Origin: Phaeodactylibacter sp.
GTDB lineage: Bacteria > Bacteroidota > Bacteroidia > Chitinophagales > Saprospiraceae
Assembly (NCBI GenBank): GCA_024103175.1
Contig: JAGFJE010000700.1
Span: 1-53,976, forward strand
Length of the DNA stretch: 53,976 nucleotides
Direction: 5' to 3'
The notes under the pieces were generated by a model that did not search any database, was not told the DNA's origin, and saw only the letters and a list, made by a program, of their open reading frames with translations. Of this stretch, positions 17,046-29,781 are shown one piece after another (position 1 is the first letter of the stretch; each line of letters begins with the position of its first letter). A program made the translations under genes and the position numbers.

Positions 17046-17061
17046 TTAAAAAACACGAAAA

Positions 17062-17757
17062 ATGAAGAAAATACTCCTGATAGTGGCCCTGAGTTTTTCT
17101 CTGCATCCCGCCTACGGACAAAATAGCCCTGAAGAAGGCCAGTTAGGCGCCTGGTATATGTACTTTTTCAACAAGCAGTTTGGTGAAGGGCCATTTGGAA
17201 TACAAGGCGATTACCAGTTTCGGTTCTGGGACATGGGCAGTGACCTGGAGCAGATCCTGCTTCGCACAGGAGCCACCTACCGGCCGCAAAATGCAGACAT
17301 TCTGTTCACGCTTGGGTATGCCCATATTACCACCGGCACGTTTGGGGAGAGTAGGGTGACTTCCGCAGAAAACAGAATATATCAGGAAGCTCTTTTCCCG
17401 CAGAAGATCGGCCAACGTTTTCTACTAACCCACCGGATCCGCTTTGAGCAGCGGTGGGTAGAAGGCCAGGACTTCCGGACCCGCTTTCGTTATAATCTGT
17501 TTCTGAACGTACCGATAAATAATACGAAACTGGATAAGGGGGTTATCTACGCCGCGCTGTATAATGAAATATTCATCAATGGCCAGAAAAATATCGGAGA
17601 CAACAGAACTGTGGAATACTTCGACAGAAACCGAACGTATCTGGGAGTGGGCTACGGCCTGTCAAAAAAATTGAGAATTCAAGCCGGATGGATGCGGCAA
17701 ACTACGGCTAACTGGTCCAAAGGCCAAAGCCAACTTAGCTTGCATCATAATCTGTAA
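17062..17757 (+). CDS. DUF2490 family outer-membrane protein
   Basis: The 231-residue protein has a signal peptide (MKKILLIVALSFSLHPAYGQ) and a barrel-like mature part with the pattern of DUF2490 proteins: GAWYMYFFNKQFGEGPFG near the start, then RTGATYRP, LGYAHITTG, QRFLLTHRIRFEQRW and a final strand GKSQLSLHHNL-like end (GQSQLSLHHNL). Members are predicted outer-membrane proteins of unknown function. It is flanked by the carbonic anhydrase remnant and by the intact carbonic anhydrase locus. Base composition is lower in GC than the neighbouring kilobases. Confidence 0.85.
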   Translation: MKKILLIVALSFSLHPAYGQNSPEEGQLGAWYMYFFNKQFGEGPFGIQGDYQFRFWDMGSDLEQILLRTGATYRPQNADILFTLGYAHITTGTFGESRVTSAENRIYQEALFPQKIGQRFLLTHRIRFEQRWVEGQDFRTRFRYNLFLNVPINNTKLDKGVIYAALYNEIFINGQKNIGDNRTVEYFDRNRTYLGVGYGLSKKLRIQAGWMRQTTANWSKGQSQLSLHHNL

Positions 17758-17895
17758 AAAGAATGGCCGATAACCTTGCTGTCAAGAGGTATTTCCAAAC
17801 ACTGGGATCAGCAAAAACTAATTGCTTCACAAAAATGAGACGATCCTGAACATTTATGTGAAATCCATGTTGATCCATTTTATAAAACAACAGAC

Positions 17896-18177
17896 GTGAA
17901 GCTACTTCGATATATCATATTGTTGGCAATTATACTCCTTGCGGGAGGCAACGAGATGATCGTTGACCATTTCTCTCAGAAGGAATTGGTTTGCGTTTCG
18001 TTGGAAATGGAATGTGAAGAGAAAACTGGATCCGAAACCGAGGAAAAGCCGGATGAATATTCCAGCAGCGAGCCATCCTTAACAATTTGGTTGTCGCCGA
18101 TCCAATATATTCCAAACCGGCAGTTGTCCTACCGCGCTCCTGTGCTGCTCAATTTTGATATCCCACCGGAAGCATAG
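17896..18177 (+). CDS. Small membrane-anchored or secreted hypothetical protein
   Basis: A 93-codon frame starts at GTG 17896. It encodes an N-terminal hydrophobic segment (YIILLAIILLAGGN), then a short acidic stretch (EMECEEKTGSETEEKPDEY) and a Pro/Trp-containing end. I do not recognise a family. The presence of a plausible signal or anchor and of normal codon use supports a real gene, but the start codon is not certain because no ATG is in frame upstream. It lies between the DUF2490 gene and the carbonic anhydrase gene on the same strand. Confidence 0.5.
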   Translation: MKLLRYIILLAIILLAGGNEMIVDHFSQKELVCVSLEMECEEKTGSETEEKPDEYSSSEPSLTIWLSPIQYIPNRQLSYRAPVLLNFDIPPEA

Positions 18178-18628
18178 TCAGCTTCTTGCCGGCCCCATCT
18201 AATGCTGACTCGGTTCGCCAAAATTTTTTGGCGTCGAAGACGATAAACCCGCGTCCCCTCAAGTTGATTAGTGTAACGTCTCCGGGGGGTTGTTAAAAAA
18301 GGTCAAAAGTAGACAGGATTAACAGGATTTACAAGATGTAGTGGCTTGCGCCACAGGGGGGTACATATCCTTAAGGGCATCCGTCTAAGGCTGGACGGAA
18401 AGCTCCGGGGGCGTGTACGATGTTCGGGTCAATGGCAGCCTACAGGCGTGTACGGTGTACGGGCCTGTCCAACGTTAGACGGGTAGCCTCCTGAAAATCT
18501 TGTCAATCCCTGCCGGCCATGCTGGCACAGCAGGCGGGCTGTCTAACTGTACTTTTTTAACAACCCTGATCCGGGTTCACGTCCTCAGGGCAGCTACGTA
18601 AACCGTTACAATCAGGAATCTTATTAAA
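18178..18628. other. Intergenic region with hairpins and dispersed repeats
   Basis: No gene is supported here. Features seen: an 8-bp-stem hairpin (CGCCAAAA-TT-TTTTGGCG, 18216-18233), a short dyad GTGGC/GCCAC near 18340-18355, a direct repeat of GGCGTGTACG followed by RTGT (near 18411 and 18445), and at 18466-18489 a copy of the motif that also lies at 9455-9478. The composition and repeat content suggest old insertion or rearrangement debris. Confidence 0.6.
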
Positions 18629-18718
18629 ATGGAATGTCCCGAAGGCAAAAAGCCGGAGGCACAGGCCTGTCATTCTGATCACCACCAAGCCGAACACCAA
18701 TCAAAAAGTAGGCAGTAA
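18629..18718 (+). CDS. Possible 29-residue Cys/His-rich peptide upstream of carbonic anhydrase
   Basis: A short frame from ATG 18629 to TAA 18718 encodes 29 residues with two cysteines (3, 14) and four histidines (15, 18, 19, 23), ending 12 bases before the carbonic anhydrase start. The local CH-x-x-HH arrangement could bind a metal such as zinc. It is too short to judge by codon statistics and may be chance; its position as a leader ORF is the main support. Confidence 0.35.
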   Translation: MECPEGKKPEAQACHSDHHQAEHQSKSRQ

Positions 18719-18730
18719 AATTTTAAAACG

Positions 18731-19477
18731 ATGACAAAGCAAAATTTATCATTTGTTGCTTTAGCTACTCTGCTATTGGTAGCATGCAACAATCAACCGA
18801 CATCAGACACATCCAACGAAGTATCATCGCCGGCGCCGGAGATACAACCGCTGGTAGAAGAAGTGCTGACTAAAGAACAAAGGGATGCGCTAACCCCCGA
18901 CGAAGTGCTGCAGTTATTTGAGAGAGGCAACCTGCGATTCATGAACAGCGACCTGACGGCAAGAGACCATTCCGCACAAGTAAGAAAAAGCGCAAGCGGG
19001 CAATTTCCCAAAGCAGTGGTCTTATCCTGTCTGGATAGCAGGGTTCCGGTAGAGGACGTATTCGACCGGGGAATCGGGGATATTTTCGTAGGCAGGGTTG
19101 CCGGAAACTTTGTTAATGAAGATTTACTGGGTAGCATGGAGTTTGGATGTAAGGTAGCGGGAGCTAAACTCATTTTAGTGTTGGGCCACGAATACTGTGG
19201 CGCCGTAAAAGCCGCCATCGATAATGTGCAATTAGGCAACATTACAGCCCTGGTGAGTAAGATCCGTCCTGCTGTCGAAAAAGTAGAATATGAAGGAGAC
19301 CGGTCCTCCAATAATGAAGAATTTGTCCATCTGGTTTGTGAAAGCAACGTAAAACATACCATCGAACAAATAAGGCTGAACAGCCCTATACTGAAAGAAA
19401 TGGAAGACAATGGACAAATAAAAATTGTCGGAGCGGTTTATGACATGGAAACAGGGGTGGTCACTTTTATGGATTAG
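18731..19477 (+). CDS. Beta-class carbonic anhydrase, lipoprotein
   Basis: The 248-residue protein has a lipoprotein signal (ATLLLVAC) and a Ser/Thr/Pro-rich linker, then a beta-carbonic anhydrase domain from about residue 55. The zinc ligands and catalytic dyad are visible: Cys100, Asp102 and Arg104 in CLDSRVP, and His153 and Cys156 in GHEYCGA. The C-terminal strand IKIVGAVYDMETGVVTF is intact. It interconverts CO2 and bicarbonate, here on the periplasmic or outer face of a membrane. The neighbouring remnant at 16797 shows that a second copy once existed. The gene sits in an AT-richer patch. Confidence 0.93.
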   Translation: MTKQNLSFVALATLLLVACNNQPTSDTSNEVSSPAPEIQPLVEEVLTKEQRDALTPDEVLQLFERGNLRFMNSDLTARDHSAQVRKSASGQFPKAVVLSCLDSRVPVEDVFDRGIGDIFVGRVAGNFVNEDLLGSMEFGCKVAGAKLILVLGHEYCGAVKAAIDNVQLGNITALVSKIRPAVEKVEYEGDRSSNNEEFVHLVCESNVKHTIEQIRLNSPILKEMEDNGQIKIVGAVYDMETGVVTFMD

Positions 19478-19478
19478 T

Positions 19479-19599
19479 AAATGGGTGGTGGGTTAAATCC
19501 GTTGATGGTTCTGAACTAAAGTTGCCTAAAGCCCTTATATGCAAGTGTTCTCAGATGTTGAGCCTAAGCAGATCAACGGATTTAACCCGCTACCCATTT
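19479..19599. repeat. Intergenic inverted repeat with 28-bp arms
   Basis: Arms at 19479-19506 and 19572-19599 match inversely in 26 of 28 bases and enclose 65 bases. The element starts two bases after the carbonic anhydrase stop, in the convergent gap before dnaE. The 344-bp gap 19478-19821 holds this element and the pyrimidine tract at 19726-19823 but no gene. Confidence 0.8.
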
Positions 19600-19725
19600 T
19601 CTATTATTCAGTTTTCATGAAGTCGATCAACTCAGGTTTTGTAAAGATAGTGAAACCATAGAGCAGATAAAATTACTTCCAGAACAAACCGCATCAATGA
19701 AAAGTGCCAAAAGCCAAGGAATTGT

Positions 19726-19821
19726 ACCCCCTCTCCCCCTCTCCCAGTCTCCCCATCTCCCCCTCTCCCACTCTCCCCATCTCCCACTCTCCCACTCTCC
19801 CCATCTCCCACTCTCCCCCTC

Positions 19822-19823
<2 letters not shown>
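19726..19823. repeat. Degenerate CTCCC-type polypyrimidine tandem repeat
   Basis: Almost 100 bp consist of units of the type CTCCC(C/A)(C/A)T on the plus strand, so the dnaE transcript strand carries GGGAGA-like runs. The tract ends at the dnaE stop codon. The G-rich strand could form G-quadruplexes in the 3' end of the dnaE mRNA; this is inference. Confidence 0.85.
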
Positions 19824-24243
<4,420 letters not shown>

Positions 24244-24250
24244 GTTTAGG

Positions 24251-24293
24251 GAATGAATGAATGAATGAATGATTGATTGATTGATTGATTGAA
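24251..24293. repeat. Compound tetranucleotide microsatellite upstream of dnaE
   Basis: Five or so GAAT units are followed by about five GATT units, ending eight bases before the dnaE start on the minus strand. The same compound repeat occurs at 10607-10656. The remainder of the 342-bp gap 24244-24585 shows no gene; it contains only AT-rich and short repeated text. Confidence 0.9.
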
Positions 24294-24585
24294 TTTTACC
24301 CGGAAGAGCCTATGACGAAGACGGGGAGTGATTGATTGCTTCGCCTTCGCTCAAAGCACCAGGCTACGGATACACGAATACACGCCCGTCCTCGTTCCTC
24401 GGCCGGGTAAAAATCCACGAATCAGCTTTCCGTTTTGCAAGAAGGGCTTCTAATTTAACCCCGAAGTTACCGTTTTGGATGCGGTTCTTAAAACAAAAAT
24501 GTTCCAAGTTTTCCACAAATTGTTGGTAAGGGCTGGAGCAGCCCGAAACAACAATGCAGCCCATCTAACCATTCAACCATCTCCC

Positions 24586-26223
24586 CTACCCCCTCCTCAT
24601 CGCCTCCATTCCATTGCGCACGGCCACTTCCCAGGCCTGGTCCAGTTCCTCGGGATTGCCCCAGTTTTCCTCATCGAAAGTATAGATGGCTTCTTTGAGG
24701 CATTCCAGGAAGAGGGTGTAATCTTCGGGCTGAACGCCGACGGCGGCGTGCTGTTTGGCCAGGCTCTGTAGGCGCTTGCCCATAGCGGTGGTCACGGAGG
24801 GGAACTGCAGCAGGCGCTCCATGGCCAGGTCCAGCATTTGGTGCTGGTATTTCCAGAGATCCTCTTCGGAGTAATTATCGCGGGCCATGCGGGCGGTGAA
24901 GGCGCGGTCGAAAATGTCGCGGGCATTGGGCGACTTGTCGAGGAAAAAATCGTAAAAGGCCTTGTAGAAGCCGTCGATGCGGCGCACCCGGGAATAGCTG
25001 TTGCGCAGTTTTTTCAGCAACTGGTACTCGGGATGCTTTTCCACCGCCTGGCTTCCGGAGGGCAGTTGTTCGATCTCTTCGAGCACTTCCTCCATATCCA
25101 GGAAACGCTCCGCGGGCTCCGGGTTGAGCATGCGCTTCAGGGCCTGAGCGAAGGCGGGCGGACAGAGGGTATCTTTGAGTTCCTGAAGGAGCAGGCCGGG
25201 GTTTTCATCAAAGGCCATCCTTCGGCGCAGGATCTCCATGATGGTGGCGCCCCGGAAAAAAGGCTGCCCGGTAAACAGCTCCACGGCAATAAGCGCGAAG
25301 GAATATTGGTCGGAAAGGGGGGTGGCGGTGTCGCTGTTGACCTGTTCGGGGCTCCAGTACATAGAAAAGAGCCGGATGCGCTCGAAGCTGTGTTTGTAAT
25401 ACGAGGCTTTGACGACCTGGAAGGGAGAGAGCTTTGCCCCTTTTTTCTTGTCGACCAGGATATTGGAAGGCCAGAGGTTGTTGTGCACCAGGCCATCCTG
25501 ATGGCCCTGATACAGCGCCTTTCCCATAGCGAGGAGCATTTCCCGGATCTCTTTGAGCTGGTAGGGCCAGCCCTTCTCCAGGCATTCCGACAGGCGCATG
25601 CCGTCGATGTACTCGGTTACGATGTAGCGAGGCGGGGCATCCAGCCCCTCATCGATGATGCTGATGATGCCATCCAGGCCCGACAATTGCTTCGCCTTGC
25701 CGAGGTCTTCCCGGATATTCTCCAGGTTTTCATCATCGATGACCGAAAGCGGTTTGATCACCTTGATGGCCACCCGCTGGTGGGTGTTGGTAATGTTATC
25801 TGCCTTTTCCGCCCTGTAGATGATCGCGGTATCGCCGGAGGAGATCTTCTCCAGGTTGACGTAGCGCTTGGCCAGTTTCTGTTCCAGCAGGCGTTGAAAC
25901 TCCCCTTCATTCCTGGCCAGAGTGATCTGCATGATCTCTCCGTTGCCTTCTTCTACTACGCCTTCTTCCGTTTTGTCGATGTGCCGGAGCAACTGAAGCA
26001 AAGACTTTTTGATCTGGATCAGGCGGACCCGTTCTTCTTCAGTGGTAATGGCCTTGCTGAGGGCCTCCTGCCGGATCTCGTTGAAATCACTCAGCAACAA
26101 AGAAACGGCAATACTGTATTCGGTGTATTTCACCATTGGCTTCAGCTCACTGAAAACCTCCTCCAGCTGATTGTTCTCGATGAGCGCCTGCAGGCGCTCG
26201 ATGTTGTCTTTTAATGCTTTCAT
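24586..26223 (-). CDS. Effector-associated domain + pseudokinase + globin fusion protein
   Basis: The 545-residue protein has three parts. Residues 1-84 look like an effector-associated domain of the EAD11 type (IERLQALIENNQLEEVF; SLLLSDFNEIRQEAL; IKKSLLQLLRHID). Residues about 121-385 are a protein kinase fold with the N-lobe lysine Lys154 (VAIKV) but a changed catalytic loop, HNNLWPSN at 247-254 instead of HRDLKPEN, and PFQ where DFG is expected, so it should be catalytically dead. Residues about 405-540 read as a globin (GFYKAFYDFF; LAKQHAAVGVQPEDY with proximal His492; ELDQAWEVAV). The ATG at 26223 is preceded by GGAGG; an upstream ATG at 26265 would add 14 residues. It probably senses a gas or redox cue and signals through its N-terminal adaptor. 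Confidence 0.8.
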   Translation of the reverse strand: MKALKDNIERLQALIENNQLEEVFSELKPMVKYTEYSIAVSLLLSDFNEIRQEALSKAITTEEERVRLIQIKKSLLQLLRHIDKTEEGVVEEGNGEIMQITLARNEGEFQRLLEQKLAKRYVNLEKISSGDTAIIYRAEKADNITNTHQRVAIKVIKPLSVIDDENLENIREDLGKAKQLSGLDGIISIIDEGLDAPPRYIVTEYIDGMRLSECLEKGWPYQLKEIREMLLAMGKALYQGHQDGLVHNNLWPSNILVDKKKGAKLSPFQVVKASYYKHSFERIRLFSMYWSPEQVNSDTATPLSDQYSFALIAVELFTGQPFFRGATIMEILRRRMAFDENPGLLLQELKDTLCPPAFAQALKRMLNPEPAERFLDMEEVLEEIEQLPSGSQAVEKHPEYQLLKKLRNSYSRVRRIDGFYKAFYDFFLDKSPNARDIFDRAFTARMARDNYSEEDLWKYQHQMLDLAMERLLQFPSVTTAMGKRLQSLAKQHAAVGVQPEDYTLFLECLKEAIYTFDEENWGNPEELDQAWEVAVRNGMEAMRRG

Positions 26224-26404
26224 ACCCTCCTTCTGATGCGGGGCCAGATACAATAAAGGGAACATAATCGGTTTTTTTAGGGCCGGAACCCGGCTATCTG
26301 TCCTGAAATCACGCTTTCCCCGATAATGACGAAAACAGTCCCTCTGATGTCGCTTTGAAAAAAGTATTTAACAAAAGTTTATTTGTTCCTTAACGTGTGG
26401 CCGT

Positions 26405-27004
26405 TCAGGGCGGCCCTTCCGACAGGAGAAGCTGATGGACCTGCATCCCCTTGCGGTAAAAGTCGACGATCTGGGAAGGCAGCAGGAGGCGGTTCTTGCG
26501 GTACAGGACGAGGTAATAGTTGAGGCCCTCCATCGACCAGTCCTTTTCGATGGTAAAAAACTGCAGGACTTCCTCCTTAAAGCTGGCGCGAATATAGTCT
26601 TCATCATCGCCTTTCAGGAGATACTGGCTGGAAAACTTGGGATAGCGTTCGAAATCGATATCCTCCAGGCCCAACCATGCCCCGATCTTGTGAAAGAACC
26701 TTTCCGGTTTCATCAGGAACTGAGGCAGGCCCAGTTTTTTGGATTGAACGTAGAAGACGGTCTGCTTGAAATCCCGGGAACTTTTACCCGTACTAATGGT
26801 ATACCGGTAATCAAAAATGCGCACATCCAGCTGCAGCATGCCGTCCCGGCGATAGAGCATATTGGTGATCCTGCGGTGGTGGCCCCGGCTGAAGAGCCTG
26901 AAGTCTTTGAGCATAGTATGCAGACCCCATTCATCTTCAGCTTTGTATTCCATCCCCAGTTGATAGGCAATATTTTTTAATTGAGCGGATCTGCTGTATG
27001 ACAT
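26405..27004 (-). CDS. Conserved-looking cytosolic protein of unknown function
   Basis: The 199-residue protein has no signal peptide or membrane helix. It is rich in aromatic and basic residues with likely beta strands (MLQLDVRIFDYRYTIS; FKQTVFYVQSKKL) followed by FERYPKFSSQYLLKGDDEDYI and a C-terminal strand-helix unit GLNYYLVLYRKNRLL. This looks like a compact alpha/beta domain seen in proteins of unknown function, but I cannot name the family. It lies 181 bp upstream of the pseudokinase-globin gene on the same strand and downstream of the ACP-like gene. Confidence 0.75.
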   Translation of the reverse strand: MSYSRSAQLKNIAYQLGMEYKAEDEWGLHTMLKDFRLFSRGHHRRITNMLYRRDGMLQLDVRIFDYRYTISTGKSSRDFKQTVFYVQSKKLGLPQFLMKPERFFHKIGAWLGLEDIDFERYPKFSSQYLLKGDDEDYIRASFKEEVLQFFTIEKDWSMEGLNYYLVLYRKNRLLLPSQIVDFYRKGMQVHQLLLSEGPP

Positions 27005-27179
27005 AGTAAAAAGATGAACGTCAGGCCGGAAAACTACGGAAAGATAATGATTTTATGGGCAATGCGGAGGCAAAAAAGGCGGCGACTGAGGAGGAGGGCT
27101 GTCAGGAAGGCGGCAAAAAAGGGCATAAATATCTCCCCCCGCGCCAACGGAGCGCCGGCCCCGGCGGCGCGGCATTTAC

Positions 27180-27446
27180 TCAGGCAGCGTGCTTCTGGAT
27201 AAAAAAGCTGGCATCCTGGACCGTTTCTATGGCCTCTGCCTCCTCCGGGGTCAGGTACACATTGAAGCGGCTCTCCAGCTCTGCGATCAGAAGCAGGAGG
27301 TCTATAGCGTCGAGGTGAAGGTCATCCTGCAGGTGGGTATACGGATGGATGTGCTTCACCGGTACATTGAGCCTCCAGCTGATCAGGTCAATAATACGTT
27401 CTTGCATGTCAGTAAGTGTTGAGTATGAAATAGCTTGGTCTGTCAT
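27180..27446 (-). CDS. Acyl-carrier-protein-like protein lacking the phosphopantetheine serine
   Basis: The 88-residue protein has the four-helix ACP pattern: IIDLISWRLNVPVKHI, THLQDDLHLDAIDLLLLIAELE and FNVYLTPEEAEAIETVQD. In true carrier proteins the second helix begins with the DSL motif whose serine carries 4'-phosphopantetheine; here it reads DAI with Ala47. It therefore cannot be charged in the usual way. A start at Met14 is possible. No fatty-acid or polyketide gene is adjacent; the neighbours are a LOG-family gene (terminator between) and an unknown gene. It might be a structural or regulatory ACP homologue. Confidence 0.8.
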   Translation of the reverse strand: MTDQAISYSTLTDMQERIIDLISWRLNVPVKHIHPYTHLQDDLHLDAIDLLLLIAELESRFNVYLTPEEAEAIETVQDASFFIQKHAA

Positions 27447-27504
27447 AGCGAATATTTGCTTTCATTGATCCGATGTTTAGAACGTACACCTCCCCCTATT
27501 GGTT

Positions 27505-27540
27505 GCCTGGCTTTTTTGTATTTCGACAAAAAAGCCAGGC
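27505..27540 (-). terminator. Intrinsic terminator after the LOG-family gene
   Basis: A perfect 14-bp stem (GCCTGGCTTTTTTG and complement) with an eight-base loop begins nine bases after the LOG-family stop codon. The T tract lies within the stem on either strand, so it may act bidirectionally. Confidence 0.75.
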
Positions 27541-27548
27541 TTCTGTAT

Positions 27549-28280
27549 TTACAGCTCATAATTGGGCCCCAATTCTTCGCCTTTTTCGGTATAGAAGCTA
27601 TTGATGATCTGCACCACTTCCTCCGGGTCGTCGGTTATGGGCATGAGGCCCAGGTCATCGGGGTTAATATTATGGTGTTGCCCGAGCATCACTTCCTGTA
27701 TCCACTTTTTCAGGCCGGACCAGAAGTCGCTTCCGACCAGGATGATCGGCATTTTGGTGACCTTATTGGTCTGCACCAGAGTGAGCACCTCAAAGAGTTC
27801 ATCCATTGTGCCAAAGCCGCCGGGCAGGGCAACCAGAGCCTGGGCATACTTCACGAACATGACTTTACGCACAAAGAAGTAGCGAAAATCCAGGTTGCAA
27901 TCCGTGTCGATATATTGGTTGTGGCCCTGCTCGAAAGGCAGGTTTATGTTGAGGCCAACCGACCGGCCACCGTAGATATGGGCGCCCTTATTACCGGCTT
28001 CCATAATGCCCGGGCCGCCGCCGGTGATGACGCCGTAGCCCGCCTCGGTAAGCAGCCGGGCAATATCCACTGCTTTCTTGTAATAGGGGTTGTCGGGCTT
28101 GGTCCGCGCCGAGCCGAAGATGGAGACGCAAGGGCCTATTTCATTCAGGGTTTCAAAACCATCTACGAATTCGGAGATCACTTTGAACATGGTCCAGGAG
28201 TTTTCGCCTTTGAGCTGGCGCCCCCACGGTTTCATTTGTTGTCTTTTGACATGGTTCTCGGTCATGGTATTTTTATTCAT
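27549..28280 (-). CDS. LOG-family (TIGR00730) nucleotide-processing Rossmann-fold protein
   Basis: The 243-residue protein carries the family motifs SIFGSARTKP, the glycine-rich VITGGGPGIMEAGNKGA and the hallmark PGGFGTMDELFEV. Characterised relatives hydrolyse nucleoside 5'-monophosphates at the glycosidic bond (cytokinin-activating LOG, or PpnN-type enzymes). The N-terminal 40 residues (KRQQMKPWGRQLKGENSWTM) are typical for the Bacteroidota branch. A start at 28265 is also possible. A terminator follows the gene, so it is probably transcribed alone. Confidence 0.9.
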   Translation of the reverse strand: MNKNTMTENHVKRQQMKPWGRQLKGENSWTMFKVISEFVDGFETLNEIGPCVSIFGSARTKPDNPYYKKAVDIARLLTEAGYGVITGGGPGIMEAGNKGAHIYGGRSVGLNINLPFEQGHNQYIDTDCNLDFRYFFVRKVMFVKYAQALVALPGGFGTMDELFEVLTLVQTNKVTKMPIILVGSDFWSGLKKWIQEVMLGQHHNINPDDLGLMPITDDPEEVVQIINSFYTEKGEELGPNYEL

Positions 28281-28330
28281 TGGTTAAGCTGTTAGGCATG
28301 CCGGGTACAGTTTTTCAACCTTACCGGCGT

Positions 28331-28362
28331 AAAAAAGCCCGCCCGTTTCATTTTGGGCAGGC
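28331..28362 (-). terminator. Intrinsic terminator after the NtrC-like gene
   Basis: An 8-bp stem with one mismatch (GCCTGCCC / GGGCGGGC) is followed on the minus strand by six T residues, 42 bp after the stop of the NtrC-like gene. Confidence 0.7.
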
Positions 28363-28403
28363 CTAACTAGTTAAGTCTTTTCAGGCTAAATTACAAGGGC
28401 TTA

Positions 28404-29672
<1,269 letters not shown>

Positions 29673-29781
29673 AGGAGGTAATAGTTTTGATGTAGTACAT
29701 CCCATCTTTTACGATCGGGGAAAAAGAAGGTTTCAAGAAAATGGAATTTTTAATATATGTAAAAACCCCTAACAGCTCCGG

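Noticed and set aside
24838..26214. Plus-strand open frame of 458 codons opposite the pseudokinase-globin gene
   Set aside because: No domain or signal is recognisable, while the minus frame contains kinase, globin and effector-domain patterns.
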